A DNA stretch of 64,000 nucleotides from Methanoculleus bourgensis MS2 (GCF_000304355.2 NC_018227.2:1364001-1428000); one strand, 5' to 3'; shown: positions 9,124 through 17,887, counted from the stretch's first letter. Notes: a model not told the origin generated them from the sequence alone. Numbers and translations: made by a program.

Positions 9124-9643
9124 GATCAGGATCCACTCCCGGGGCGGGCAGGGCGGTGTCACCGCCGCCCGCCTGCTTGCCCTCGCGGCGTTCCGGGACG
9201 GAAAATACGCAACTGCCTGTCCGTTCTACGGGGCGGAACGGCGCGGGGCGCCGGTCGTCTCGTTTGTCAGGATAGACGATAAGCCGATCAAGATCTACAG
9301 CCAGATCCACGAACCAGATCTCGTGATCGTGCTCGATGCGAGCATCATGGACGTCGTGGACGTCCTGCAGGGTCTCAAAGAGGACGGGACGGTACTCTTA
9401 AACAGCGCTCACGCGCTTGAGGGGTGCGGCGCGACCTGCCGCCACGTCGACCTGACCGGGATTGCGCTCGCCAAGAACCTGGTGATCGCCGGGAGTCCCA
9501 TCCTCAACACCCCGGTGCTCGGGGCGCTTGCGAAGATGGGCGTCGTCACGCTCCCGTCGGTCGAGAAGGCGATCCGGGAGATGTTTGCCGATGAGCGGAA
9601 CGTACAAGCTGCTGAAGCGGCATATGAGGAGCTGAAGATATGA
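9116..9643 (+). CDS. porG: Pyruvate:ferredoxin oxidoreductase gamma subunit
   Basis: 175-residue gamma subunit of the 2-oxoacid:acceptor oxidoreductase family. The N-terminus has the signature IRIHSRGGQGGVTAARLLA, followed by PFYGAERRGAPVVSFVR and a C-terminal Rossmann-like region. It contributes to the CoA/substrate domain of the complex. It overlaps porA by eight bases and porD by four (ATGA). Length is normal. Confidence 0.95.
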   Translation: MYEIRIHSRGGQGGVTAARLLALAAFRDGKYATACPFYGAERRGAPVVSFVRIDDKPIKIYSQIHEPDLVIVLDASIMDVVDVLQGLKEDGTVLLNSAHALEGCGATCRHVDLTGIALAKNLVIAGSPILNTPVLGALAKMGVVTLPSVEKAIREMFADERNVQAAEAAYEELKI

Positions 9644-9885
9644 GAGAGAGACTTGCGCTCAGCAGACCCACGGAGGCCTCTTCAGGGAAGACGGGGTCGT
9701 GGCGGACGTTCCGGCCCGTCGTGGACAGGGAAGTCTGCAACGGCTGCGGGCTCTGCGCCCAGTACTGCCCGGACGGGGTCATCGACGAGGAACTCAATAT
9801 CGACCTTGATTACTGCAAGGGCTGCGGCATCTGCGCAAACGAGTGCCCGAAGGAAGCCATCACTATGGTGCGGGAGGAGCGCTGA
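9640..9885 (+). CDS. porD: Pyruvate:ferredoxin oxidoreductase delta subunit (2[4Fe-4S] ferredoxin)
   Basis: 81-residue ferredoxin-type subunit with two complete motifs, CNGCGLCAQYCPDG and CKGCGICANECPKEA. These carry electrons from the ThDP site to external ferredoxin. Residues 1-25 are a variable extension (LSRPTEASSGKTGSW). The start overlaps the porG stop. The 3' end overlaps a convergent zinc-ribbon gene by about 23 bases. Confidence 0.94.
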   Translation: MRERLALSRPTEASSGKTGSWRTFRPVVDREVCNGCGLCAQYCPDGVIDEELNIDLDYCKGCGICANECPKEAITMVREER

Positions 9886-10255
9886 CCTCCCCCTCCTCGT
9901 CGATAGGACACTGGCCGATATACTCCAGGTTGAACCGGTAGAAGTGCGTATAGCCGCAGTTCCGGCACCGGGTTGTAAGGTGGTTGCTCCCGACCACGAG
10001 GTCGTGCGCTCCTTCAACCCCACAATTTTTGCACCGTGCACCGGTTTCCAGGGTCCAGATATCGTAACGCCCAAGGGGCGTGCAGACACCAACCACCTCC
10101 GTGTTCTCAAACCTTGGAATGAAGATCCGGGTCGCCCCACAGTTTGAACAGATCACCTGCGCCTGCGCGGAGACCGCTTTTATGATCTGGTCGGCATCCT
10201 CGCCGCAGTGGTAACAGTCGGTGCGGTACCGGGTGAAGATGAACTGCTCGCTCAT
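9863..10255 (-). CDS. Four-CxxC zinc-ribbon protein of unknown function
   Basis: 130-residue protein with four Cys pairs: CYHC near residue 14, CSNC near 36, CKNC near 74 and CRNC near 96. They would form two zinc ribbons. It has no membrane segment or catalytic motif that I recognise. The ATG lies at 10255, divergent from the hsp20 gene, and the 3' end overlaps porD on the other strand. The regular Cys spacing and good coding quality make it a real gene. A nucleic-acid-binding role is only a guess. Confidence 0.8.
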   Translation of the reverse strand: MSEQFIFTRYRTDCYHCGEDADQIIKAVSAQAQVICSNCGATRIFIPRFENTEVVGVCTPLGRYDIWTLETGARCKNCGVEGAHDLVVGSNHLTTRCRNCGYTHFYRFNLEYIGQCPIDEEGEVSAPPAP

Positions 10256-10402
10256 GCATGATACTCAACGGCCGCAAGATAAAACCTCGCATCCCGCGTG
10301 CAGGCACTGCCCGTGATCCATCGCCCCGGGAGAGGGGGGCGACCGGGGACAACAATTAAATATCTCTCTTGCATCCCTGTTGCCGTCGAGGAGGTTACCA
10401 GG

Positions 10403-10705
10403 ATGGCAGCGTTAAGAGTCGCACCGTATGTCTGTGCCTATTCAGACGAAAATGAGGAGAATCTTCACATCGAGATCGAACTACCTGGCGTCGATAAGAA
10501 GGATATCACTTTTAAGATGCAGGAGACCAGTTTCTCCATCGATGCAGCCCGTGGCGACGTCCGGTACGTCGGCACCTATGCGATCGGATGTCCCGTCGAT
10601 CCCGACAGGGCGAAGGCGACCTTCAGGAACGGGCTGCTCGCCGTCGACGTTCCCTACATACAGCCGGCCGCAGAAGAAGTAAAGCAGATTCCCATCGCGG
10701 AGTGA
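10403..10705 (+). CDS. Small heat-shock protein, Hsp20/alpha-crystallin family
   Basis: 100-residue Hsp20-like protein, an ATP-independent holdase that binds unfolding proteins. The alpha-crystallin core is visible as LHIEIELPGVDKKDITFKM and the GLLAVDVPY segment near the end, which replaces the usual GVLxVxxP. It is at the short end for the family. The ATG at 10403 is chosen because GAGGAGGT lies about 8-15 bases upstream and the core begins soon after; the longer frame upstream has no support. A TATA-like AATTAAATA lies near 10353-10361. A T-run at 10718-10723 follows the stop. Confidence 0.85.
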   Translation: MAALRVAPYVCAYSDENEENLHIEIELPGVDKKDITFKMQETSFSIDAARGDVRYVGTYAIGCPVDPDRAKATFRNGLLAVDVPYIQPAAEEVKQIPIAE

Positions 10706-10717
10706 CGGGGGTTCTCA

Positions 10718-10723
10718 TTTTTT
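10718..10723 (+). terminator. Oligo-T terminator after hsp20
   Basis: A run of six T lies 13 bases after the hsp20 stop codon. Confidence 0.4.
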
Positions 10724-10839
10724 GATCACGGCCCTGCGGAACTGGCCGGAAAGTATGCACGGTGGGGTACGGGCATACCCAGATGAAACCACCATACGGC
10801 GTAGCGAGAGGCTGCACGGATGAAGTCGGCCTGCTCCCT

Positions 10840-11100
10840 GGACTCGGACCGTGGTGGGCATCTCCCTGGGGGTGGAGCAGGGAAGGGGCGAGTTCCCTTC
10901 CAAAAGGCAGTGCCCGGGCAAACCCCCACCCCACCCCGGGAGGATGACAATTGACCTCAGATCAATCAGAAATGTCCCGGATCGGCCCTCGTCTCCTGCA
11001 TTGAGCGGTATCCTCGTGAACTTCTATACCTAAGGTCGGCGCGTATGGGTGATCCCTGCCGGAGGTGCCTCCCGCCACCCCCTCCACCGGTAGAGGGTCA
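10840..11100. repeat. Non-coding gap with two GC-rich intergenic repeat segments
   Basis: The gap 10706-11132 has no convincing gene. From about 10845 to 10945 it contains a segment beginning ACCGTGGTGGGCATC that resembles the repeats at 43495 and, inverted, at 29007 and 54062. From about 10945 to 11100 it contains, in reverse orientation, a segment that aligns with 53690-53840: both share CCCATACGCGC and GAGGATACCG followed by CAAT and CAGGAGACGA. Small open frames over this gap are low-complexity and were not called. Confidence 0.55.
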
Positions 11101-11132
11101 CCTTTATTACCAAGCGTCCGCACGTCAGGTGT

Positions 11133-13292
11133 ATGAACCCGGCACACGGACGTGACCAGGAAACATCAGTCAGGGAAGAATCGCCTCCAAACCGGCTTAT
11201 CCACGAACAGAGCCCGTACCTGCTCCAGCATGCCTACAACCCGGTCGACTGGTATCCCTGGGGCGAGGAGGCATTCCTCCGGGCGAAGGAAGAGGCGAAA
11301 CCGATATTCCTCTCCATAGGCTACTCGGCCTGCCACTGGTGCCACGTCATGGAAGAGGAGTCGTTTGCAGATCCCATGGTCGCAAAACTCTTAAACGACG
11401 TCTTTGTCTGCATCAAGGTGGACCGCGAAGAGCGGCCCGACATCGACCAGATCTACATAGATGCCGCCCATGTGCTGAGCGGGGTTGCCGTAGGATGGCC
11501 CCTCACCATCTTCATGACCCACGATGGGCGACCGTTCTTTGCGGCGAGTTATATCCCGAAGGAGAGCCGCTACGGGATGACCGGCCTCGTAGACCTTATC
11601 CCGCGGATTAGCAGGATCTGGCAGACACGGCGGCAGGAACTCGAGCAGACCGGCAGCCGGGTGCTGGAGGCGCTTCAGAGCGCGGCCCGCACTCCCCCGG
11701 GGGAGAGCGAACTCTCGGAGGCGACCCTCGATGACGCCTACGATACCCTGTTCCGGCTCTTCGACGGAGAGAATGGCGGGTTCGGGGACGCGCCCAAGTT
11801 CCCGGCCCCGCATAACCTCATATTCCTGCTCAGGTACGGGCACCGGACCGGCAAAACCCCGGCATACACGATGGTCGAGAAGACGCTGCACGCCATGCGG
11901 CGGGGCGGGATATTCGATCATATCGGCTGGGGGTTCCACCGCTACACGACGGACGCAGAGTGGCTCGTCCCGCATTTTGAGAAGATGCTCTACGACCAGG
12001 CGCTCCTGATCATGGCGTATACGGAGGCCTACCTCGCGACAGGGAGGGAGGAGTTTGCCAGGACTGCCCGGGAAACGATCGCCTACGTCCTGCGGGAGAT
12101 GACCGACCCGGACGGCGGTTTCTACTCGGCCGAGGATGCGGACAGCGAAGGCGTGGAGGGGAAATTCTACATCTGGACGAAGGCCGGGATCCTGCAGGTA
12201 CTCGGGGAGGAGGACGGGGAACGGTTCTCCCGGATCTTCGGCGTCACGGAGCCGGGGAACTACCTTGAGCAGCCGGGCGCCAGGAGGACCGGCCAGAACG
12301 TCCTCCGCCTGCGGCGGCCGCTGGCGTCCTGGGCACATGAGTTCTCGATGCCGGAGGAGGACCTGGCATGGTTCGTGGAGGATGCCCGGCAGAGACTCTT
12401 TGCGGCGCGGGAAGAGCGGGCCCGTCCGGCAAAGGACGACAAGATCCTCACCGACTGGAACGGGCTGATGATCGCCGCCCTGGCGACGGCGGCCCGGGCG
12501 TTCGATGACCCCGAATACCTGGCGGCGGCAGAGAAGGCGGCCGCGTTCGTTCTCACCCGGCTGCGCGGGCCAGACGGGCGGCTCCTCCACCGCTACCGGA
12601 ACGGTGAGGCCGGCATCACGGCGACGCTTGATGATTACGCGTTCATGCTCTGGGCCCTTATCGAGGTCTATGAGGCGTCATTTGCTCCCGGCTACCTCCG
12701 GACTGCAGTCAAACTCGCCCGGGACCTCTCTGCCCGCTACTGGGACTGCGACCACGGAGGGTTCTTCTTCACGCCTGATGACGTGGAGATCGCCGTCCGG
12801 CAGAAACCGGTCTTTGACGGGGCGACTCCCTCCGGCAACAGCGTGGCCATGTATGCCCTCTTCCTCCTCGGCCGGATGACGGCGAACCTCGAATTCGAGG
12901 AGATGGCGAACCGGATCCGTCGTGTCTTTGCCGATACCGTCCGGGAATCCCCCATCGCCTACTCCTACTTCCTCACCGGCCTTGAGTTCATGCTGGGACC
13001 AAACGTCGAGGTGATCATATCGGGCGTCCGGGACGCAGAGGATACCCGGGCGATGATCCAGGCCATCCGGTCGCGCTATACACCAGACGCCGTCGTCATC
13101 TTCCGGCCCTCTGACGAGGAGGAACCGGAGATCACGAAGGTGGCCGGGTTTACCCGGGATATCGTGACAATCGAAGGGAAAGCGACGGCGTACGTCTGTA
13201 CCAACTACGCCTGCGACATCCCGGTGACTGATATCGACGAGATGCTGCGGCTCATGAGGACGACATCGAAACCGCCGGAACCGGTCATCTGA
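11133..13292 (+). CDS. DUF255 thioredoxin-like / six-hairpin glycosidase-fold protein (YyaL/SSP411 family)
   Basis: 719-residue protein. The N-terminal ~180 residues form a thioredoxin-like DUF255 domain with [21 protein letters not shown] and the redox-type motif SACHWCHVM. The remaining ~500 residues are the (alpha/alpha)6-barrel region with [26 protein letters not shown] and [11 protein letters not shown]. The family is conserved in many bacteria, archaea and mammals, but its biochemical role is not established. Length is normal. The first ATG at 11133 adds an ~20-residue lead before the conserved start. It stands alone. Confidence 0.9.
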   Translation: MNPAHGRDQETSVREESPPNRLIHEQSPYLLQHAYNPVDWYPWGEEAFLRAKEEAKPIFLSIGYSACHWCHVMEEESFADPMVAKLLNDVFVCIKVDREERPDIDQIYIDAAHVLSGVAVGWPLTIFMTHDGRPFFAASYIPKESRYGMTGLVDLIPRISRIWQTRRQELEQTGSRVLEALQSAARTPPGESELSEATLDDAYDTLFRLFDGENGGFGDAPKFPAPHNLIFLLRYGHRTGKTPAYTMVEKTLHAMRRGGIFDHIGWGFHRYTTDAEWLVPHFEKMLYDQALLIMAYTEAYLATGREEFARTARETIAYVLREMTDPDGGFYSAEDADSEGVEGKFYIWTKAGILQVLGEEDGERFSRIFGVTEPGNYLEQPGARRTGQNVLRLRRPLASWAHEFSMPEEDLAWFVEDARQRLFAAREERARPAKDDKILTDWNGLMIAALATAARAFDDPEYLAAAEKAAAFVLTRLRGPDGRLLHRYRNGEAGITATLDDYAFMLWALIEVYEASFAPGYLRTAVKLARDLSARYWDCDHGGFFFTPDDVEIAVRQKPVFDGATPSGNSVAMYALFLLGRMTANLEFEEMANRIRRVFADTVRESPIAYSYFLTGLEFMLGPNVEVIISGVRDAEDTRAMIQAIRSRYTPDAVVIFRPSDEEEPEITKVAGFTRDIVTIEGKATAYVCTNYACDIPVTDIDEMLRLMRTTSKPPEPVI

Positions 13293-13365
13293 GGGCAGGG
13301 TTCATGGTATTGGCCAGCGGAGTGATACCCCGCGGGCGCAGGTTCCCGCAAGGAGTCTTTTCGGT

Positions 13366-13893
13366 ATGATGATGCGAAACGGAGTTGATATGGAGCGGGT
13401 GAACGCCCGCGTGGAGGCGATGCGAAAGGATCCGGCAGGGGGGAGAAAGACCCTCTCCGGCATCACCAGCTGGAACGGCGGTGCGCACTCCACCACGATT
13501 GTCAGGAACTTTGCTATCCCCGCCGACGAACCAGGCGCCATCGGTGGGACCAACCGGGGCCCGAGCCCGATGGAACTGGTGCTCACGGCGCTTTCAGCCT
13601 GCATCGCGATCTCTATCGCCTACAGCGCGGCTGAAGACGAGGTTGAGGTCCATTCCATCGAGATCGACGTCGAGGGCGACCTCGACCTCAGGGGGCTTTT
13701 TGAGATCACCAACGACGTCCGGCCGGGCTTTGAGGAGGTCCGGGTGACCGTCCGGATGGAGGCGGACGCACCGCGGGAGAAACTTGAGGAGCTCGTGAAC
13801 CACGGCTACCGGCGCTCACCGGTCGTGGATTCGCTCGAGGGGAAGGTGCCGGTCAGGGTCTGTCTCGCGCAGGAGGATGCGGGGACGGCCTGA
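13366..13893 (+). CDS. OsmC family protein
   Basis: 175-residue OsmC/YhfA-like protein. The characteristic segment RGPSPMELVLTALSACIAIS carries the conserved first cysteine. The second conserved position is Ser in YRRSPVVDSL, as in the YhfA-like branch, so a classical two-Cys peroxidase cycle is unlikely. An AAGGAG motif lies ten bases before the ATG at 13366; a second ATG at 13390 with GGAG upstream is possible. Probably related to thiol or oxidative stress, substrate unknown. Confidence 0.85.
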   Translation: MMMRNGVDMERVNARVEAMRKDPAGGRKTLSGITSWNGGAHSTTIVRNFAIPADEPGAIGGTNRGPSPMELVLTALSACIAISIAYSAAEDEVEVHSIEIDVEGDLDLRGLFEITNDVRPGFEEVRVTVRMEADAPREKLEELVNHGYRRSPVVDSLEGKVPVRVCLAQEDAGTA

Positions 13894-14001
13894 ATCCCGG
13901 CCGGAGCCGGGGGTGCAGCCTGCAGCATCCCGCCGCCTTAATCTGAGGGGTGTGGTGCGTGCAGGGGATCGCTAATACCGTCCGCAAACTTCGCGGCTTC
14001 A

Positions 14002-14060
14002 CGGCAACGCGAGAGACAACCTGGGGTGCGGAGACGAGGATCCGGTCTCTCGCGTTGCCG
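14002..14060. repeat. Perfect 16-bp inverted repeat (hairpin)
   Basis: CGGCAACGCGAGAGAC at 14002-14017 is the exact reverse complement of 14045-14060, separated by 27 bases. TTCGCG motifs lie just outside both arms. It sits in the 13894-14471 gap, where I see no intact gene. The motif recalls the TTCGCG-rich hairpins near 24.1 and 31.6 kb. Confidence 0.6.
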
Positions 14061-14333
14061 CGGGAGTTCGCGAAAGGCGTGTGGAGTATTCGATGCCCTG
14101 GTACAATATTACACGACCCACAGGCGCCCGTCCGGTCGTGCCGGCAGTTGGCGTAGGCCGGGAGGGACGGCCTGATGAGGGAGGCAAGTTCCCCGACCCG
14201 GGCATCGCGGTGATGGAGGTGCTCTGGGAGACGATCCGTGGGCCGAAGACCTGGGGTCCCGGAAGGAGGTCTGGTCGTGTCTGAGAAACACAGAGTGTGT
14301 CATAGATCACTCTGGAGACGAGAACCTGGTTAA

Positions 14334-14471
14334 TGAGGAACCGTGCTCGGGGTGAAAGTGAACGGGGGTGCCGGGCGGAAGGCGGCGACCATGATATCAT
14401 CGGTCTCCCGGGCCCGTCCGACGGCGGCATCGTCGAGGGTTTTCTCTGTCACAATCCGGTGGACTTCGAGG
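14334..14471 (-). pseudogene. Possible gene remnant next to the TnpB element
   Basis: On the minus strand, directly beyond the predicted right end of the TnpB element, an open stretch reads ...VTEKTLDDAAVGRARETDD... and ends at a TAA near 14334. It has coding-like composition but no start in the window and no continuation on the other side of the element. It is most simply a fragment of an older gene. No family was identified with confidence. Confidence 0.25.
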
Positions 14472-14600
14472 GTGAACTACCCCGCGCTCTCGGGCGGGGC
14501 TTCCTGCTTCATTCTCCTCCCCACCGGGAGCGAGTCCACAGGCTCTTCGGCGCGTTCCACGCCTGTTATACCACACCTACAAGATTCTGGTCTTGTACGG
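14472..14600 (-). ncRNA. Predicted omega/reRNA scaffold of the TnpB element
   Basis: The interval runs from the end of tnpB to the right end of the element on the minus strand. It contains the terminal GC hairpin (14480-14500) followed by TAGTTCAC. In characterised IS200/605 elements this region is the guide-RNA scaffold, and the first ~16-20 bases beyond the element act as guide. Here the adjoining flank would be CCTCGAAGTCCACCGG, reading leftwards from 14471. This is inferred from position only. Confidence 0.4.
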
Positions 14601-15681
14601 CGAATTTTTTAATATTGATCGCTGCGTTGATATCACGGTCGTGGACGATACCACAATCCGGACATGTCCATTCACGATCCGAGAGTTTCAAATTACGATT
14701 CGTGTATCCGCAGCAATTACAGATTTTTGATGATGGTTCAAACTGTCCGATCTTCAGGAGTGTTTTCCCATATTTCAGACATTTGTATTCCAGTATCGTG
14801 AAGAAGGTACCCCACGATACATCGCTGATACTCTGCGCGAGGCAATGGTTCTTCTGCATTCCAGCGACATTCAACGATTCCACTGCGATGGCTTGGTTCT
14901 CGCTCACAACTCGAAAAGAGAGGTTGTGCAGGAAATCGTTGCGCTGGTTGGCGACCTTCTCATGACATCGGGCGAGTTTCTGGATCGCCTTCTTCCGATT
15001 CTTTGACCCGTTCTTCTTCCGGGAAACCCGTCGCTGCAACACTTTCAGACGTTTGAGGGACTTTTTCAGGTACCGGGGATTCTCAACCTTCTCTCCGGTC
15101 GAGAGGGTTGCAAAGTCTGTTAACCCGACGTCGATCCCGAGGGTGGTAGCCAGCGTGAACGGGGTGGGTTCCGGCGTTGCCGCTCCATCATCAACGAGAA
15201 TGCTGACGAACCATTTCCCGGTCGAAGTCACCGAAACCGTCGCATACTTCATCGTTCCGGTGAATGTCCGGTGGAAAACAGCCTTGATCTCGCCGAGTTT
15301 GGGGAGTTTGAGCCGGTTGCGCTCAAAATCCACGGCGTAGTGTTGCGGTACCTGAAAGGACTGTACCGGGTTCTTCTTCGATTTGAATCGCGGAAATCCT
15401 TTCTTCTCGCGGAAGAACCGGGTGAAGGCATTGTCGAGATTCTTGTTTGCACTCTGGAGAGATTGAGAGTTGACCTCTTTGAGCCACGGATGCTCTTCTT
15501 TCAGTGCGGGAAGACGGGCGTTCAGGTCAAAACAGGAGAGTTTTTGACCTTCCTGCTCATATGCCCGGATCTTTTGCTCCAGAGAAGAGTTATACACAAA
15601 CCGACAGGCATGGATATGTTGCATGAGTGATGCAACCTGCTCCCGGTTGGGATACATCCGATACTTGTAGGCTTGAAGCAT
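14566..15681 (-). CDS. tnpB: RNA-guided endonuclease TnpB (IS200/IS605 family)
   Basis: 371-residue TnpB. The RuvC-like triad is complete: D184 in GIDVGL, E268 in AVESLNV and D350 in HDRDINAA. The zinc finger has C321/C324 (CNCCG) and C340/C343 (CPDC). The N-terminal helix-turn-helix begins YKYRMYPNREQ. All catalytic residues and full length are present, so the nuclease may be functional. No tnpA is nearby, so it would be mobilised in trans or retained as a nuclease. TnpB proteins are RNA-guided DNA nucleases that help keep the element at its site. Confidence 0.93.
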   Translation of the reverse strand: MLQAYKYRMYPNREQVASLMQHIHACRFVYNSSLEQKIRAYEQEGQKLSCFDLNARLPALKEEHPWLKEVNSQSLQSANKNLDNAFTRFFREKKGFPRFKSKKNPVQSFQVPQHYAVDFERNRLKLPKLGEIKAVFHRTFTGTMKYATVSVTSTGKWFVSILVDDGAATPEPTPFTLATTLGIDVGLTDFATLSTGEKVENPRYLKKSLKRLKVLQRRVSRKKNGSKNRKKAIQKLARCHEKVANQRNDFLHNLSFRVVSENQAIAVESLNVAGMQKNHCLAQSISDVSWGTFFTILEYKCLKYGKTLLKIGQFEPSSKICNCCGYTNRNLKLSDREWTCPDCGIVHDRDINAAINIKKFAVQDQNLVGVV

Positions 15682-15851
15682 ACAAGGATTGTTTGTCCTT
15701 ACAATAACATATAGTTCCTGGTAATTGTGTGACGAAGGGCGGCTCCGCTTTCATCCCCACCCTGAAGGGTGGGGTCTTCCCGCTCCGCCCCCTTCACCCC
15801 CGCAAGATAAACTCCGGGGTCAACGGTTCGTCCTTCCTCTCCCTGCAGAAG

Positions 15852-16343
15852 TCAGTCCTGCCTCCCCCTCGCCGCCCGCTCCGTCAGCCGTGAGTAGAAC
15901 TTCCGGTGCCAGAACGGCACGTCCCCCGGCCGGGAGAGCGATTGCCAGGCCGCCCACATGAGCCGTTCGGAGACGCTCTGCCACTCGCCCGCCCGCCGGG
16001 CCATGTCGTCCGCCGGCTGCCCGATCGCGTGCAGGATCTCGTGCCAGATGCGGAGGATGATCGCCTCGTCATCCCTGTCCTCGCGCGTGACCCGGACGCT
16101 CGCCCGCATATCCATCCCGCCCCCGAGTGCCCGGGCAGGGATCGCGTCGTCAAAGACGTAGACCGTCCCTGCCGGCACCGGGAAGGGAAAGCCCTTCCAC
16201 ATCGGATCCTTCTGGTCGAAGTAGCGGACCTCCGGCGCGCCCGTCTGGACCGTGAACTCGAAGAACGGCGGGATGAGCTGGAGGTGCGGCTCAAGCCTCT
16301 GCCGCAACGCTTCGGTCTTGAAGTAGAGGTCGAAGTGAGGCAT
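15852..16343 (-). CDS. Hypothetical protein with an HEXXH metalloprotease-like motif
   Basis: 163-residue protein with IWHEILHAIGQPADDM near residues 104-119. The HEILH matches the zincin HEXXH signature, with an acidic pair soon after as a possible third ligand. No signal peptide or membrane segment is visible, and no family was recognised. The zinc-binding role is inferred from the motif alone. It follows the TnpB element on the same strand but shows no sign of being cargo. Confidence 0.65.
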   Translation of the reverse strand: MPHFDLYFKTEALRQRLEPHLQLIPPFFEFTVQTGAPEVRYFDQKDPMWKGFPFPVPAGTVYVFDDAIPARALGGGMDMRASVRVTREDRDDEAIILRIWHEILHAIGQPADDMARRAGEWQSVSERLMWAAWQSLSRPGDVPFWHRKFYSRLTERAARGRQD

Positions 16344-16433
16344 CGGAGCCCCGGTGGTGGGCAGTAGAGAAAAACCTTCGGTTGTAGCGGGCCGGCGCCT
16401 CGCCTCTCGTAAGGTGGTCCAGGGTGCCTGCGC

Positions 16434-16754
16434 CTACTCCCGCGGTGCCTCTTCCGGGAACGCCTCCCGCCGCTTCTCGATCCAGGCCCGGGTCCAGACC
16501 CTCAGGTCATCGATGGTCGCGGACCCCTGCGCGGCACGCATCGCCTGCAGGTGGTCCTCAAGCTCATCGGCCAGCCCAAAGATCAACGCTTCGGATGCTT
16601 CCTGCGACGGAGGTTCTTCCGCCTGCAGGCAGGCGCTACCCAGGTCGAGGAAGTGCTTCAGCTCGCCCGTCGCCTCGAGGACCGCGGTGAGATCCAGCCT
16701 GACAGTACGCCCCATAAGAGTGGGATAGACCCCCTGGTAGATAACTCCATCCAT
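16434..16754 (-). CDS. Small acidic hypothetical protein
   Basis: 106-residue acidic protein, probably largely helical (ALIFGLADELEDHLQAM). No known domain was recognised. It has coding-like composition and an ATG at 16754. An AT-rich patch (ACTACTTAATGATTG on the minus strand, about 16826-16840) could hold its promoter. It lies about 90 bases upstream of the HEXXH gene on the same strand, so the two may be co-transcribed. Confidence 0.55.
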   Translation of the reverse strand: MDGVIYQGVYPTLMGRTVRLDLTAVLEATGELKHFLDLGSACLQAEEPPSQEASEALIFGLADELEDHLQAMRAAQGSATIDDLRVWTRAWIEKRREAFPEEAPRE

Positions 16755-16890
16755 TTGTTCCCCGGGGCTCCGGCCGCCGCCTCCCGGTCCACCCGTTGCG
16801 ACCCGAACCCTGCCGACTCCAGGACAATCATTAAGTAGTCATGGTACTCTCTGCCCCCCGGGGCACACCCCAAAGCGATAGATACTGGAG

Positions 16891-17379
16891 ATGAGCAGGA
16901 TGCCAGAAGGAAGATCAGAGGTCATTATGGAGCACAGGACACGGACCACCGGCGAGGAGTGGTTCATGTCGGCGGATGATGCCCTGGATAAGAAAGTGGT
17001 CAACCCTGAGGGGGACGACATTGGAGAGATCTCGGATATGCGGCTCGCGTTCCCGGTGGGTCGGGTGGAGTATATGGTGCTCAAGTACGGGGGCGTGCTC
17101 GGCATGGGAGCAAAGAGGTTTGCCATCCCTCCTGAGGCGCTTGCCTACCACCCGGGGAACGATGTCTTCGTTGTAAACATCGACAAGCGGCGGCTGGACG
17201 AAGCGTCCGGCTTCTCCGAGGATAACTGGCCCCGGGAAGCAGACTGGGACCTGATCCGGTCAGGCCGGCCCACGACGGAACCGCCGAGCAGGGAAGAGGC
17301 GGAGGCTGTGGCGCGAAAGACCCCGCCGCCGGAGGTCGTGACGACTGAGCGGGTTGAGACGCGGGAGCGGCCCCGGTAA
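16891..17379 (+). CDS. PRC-barrel domain protein
   Basis: Up to 162 residues. The PRC-barrel core is KKVVNPEGDDIGEISDMRL followed by VEYMVLKYGGVLGMGAKRFAIP, typical of archaeal stand-alone PRC-barrel proteins. A charged, Pro-rich tail follows (TTEPPSREEAEAVARKTP). Starts at 16891, 16900 or 16927 are all possible: GGAG lies nine bases before 16900, and AGAGGT five bases before 16927. PRC barrels occur in RNA processing and other contexts; the role here is unknown. Confidence 0.8.
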   Translation: MSRMPEGRSEVIMEHRTRTTGEEWFMSADDALDKKVVNPEGDDIGEISDMRLAFPVGRVEYMVLKYGGVLGMGAKRFAIPPEALAYHPGNDVFVVNIDKRRLDEASGFSEDNWPREADWDLIRSGRPTTEPPSREEAEAVARKTPPPEVVTTERVETRERPR

Positions 17380-17479
17380 CGGGACCGGTTCTCCATGCTC
17401 CGGCGGGGTACCCCGCCCCAATCCACGCCACCCCCGCGCCGCAAGCCGCGGGCCCGGCGGTTGTCCGGGTCCGATCGTT

Positions 17480-17679
17480 GTGCGTCGCCGGTGTCGCACC
17501 ACCGTTTTTGTGGGACATGGAATGCGTTTTGTGGCCCACAAAATTTGTTGTGGGTCATGGGCGTCGCACAACCGCCATCCTGGTTATAGTTTGTAGGTAT
17601 TCTGGTACCAACAAAATCTGTTGTGGATATTGGATCGGGGTTTGGATATACACAAACTGGTTTAGTGGTACCAGAATAC
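17480..17679. repeat. AT-rich island with inverted and direct repeats
   Basis: GTATTCTGGTACCA at 17597-17610 is the exact reverse complement of 17666-17679. CCCACAA and TTGTGGG form a hairpin near 17537-17556. Segments near 17495 (GTGTCGCACCACCG) and 17566 (GCGTCGCACAACCG) are imperfect direct repeats. The composition is much lower in GC than the flanks. The right arm abuts the stop of a Fic-like fragment. It may be a decayed MITE-like insertion. Confidence 0.5.
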
Positions 17680-17832
17680 TCACAACCGGGTGATCTCAGG
17701 GACGACCTGCTTCATCTCGTTGTAGAGGGAGATGATGCCAAGCGCCCTCCTGCCGTTCTCATCCGCCTGTTCGCAAACAGCCTGCAAGAAGAATGCGATC
17801 CAGCCGTCCCAGTCCCCATCGCTTCCCCTCCG
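17680..17832 (-). pseudogene. Remnant of a Fic-family gene (C-terminal fragment)
   Basis: A 50-codon minus-strand stretch reads SDGDWDGWIAFFLQAVCEQA, then ENGRRALGIISLYNEM and VVPEITR before a stop. This resembles the region after the catalytic motif in Fic/Filamentation proteins (…DWEEWI.FFLEGV…LTRSQY). An in-frame TAG lies immediately upstream, and the usual SQY motif appears only after a one-base shift. No catalytic Fic motif is present, so it is a decayed fragment. Confidence 0.45.
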
Positions 17833-17887
17833 CTACCTTCGCAAGCCTCCGCCTGATGAGTGACCGACAGGGGTGGAGGAGCCCCCC

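Larger units (their letters stand above)
14472..15790 (-). mobile_element. Solo tnpB element of the IS200/IS605 (IS1341-like) group
   Basis: The element contains tnpB without tnpA. On the minus strand the left end has a hairpin, CCCCACCC-TTCA-GGGTGGGG, followed by ATGAAAGCG (plus positions about 15750-15775). The right end has a CCCCGC-rich hairpin at about 14480-14500 followed by TAGTTCAC, ending near 14472. These subterminal hairpins are typical of this group. Exact ends need comparison with an empty site. Confidence 0.7.

Noticed and set aside
7912-9162. 416-residue minus-strand open frame opposite porA
   Set aside because: Shadow of porA; no ribosome site or known domain.
10715-10947. 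Several 60-100 residue frames after hsp20
   Set aside because: Low-complexity Pro/Gly/Arg translations of an intergenic repeat.
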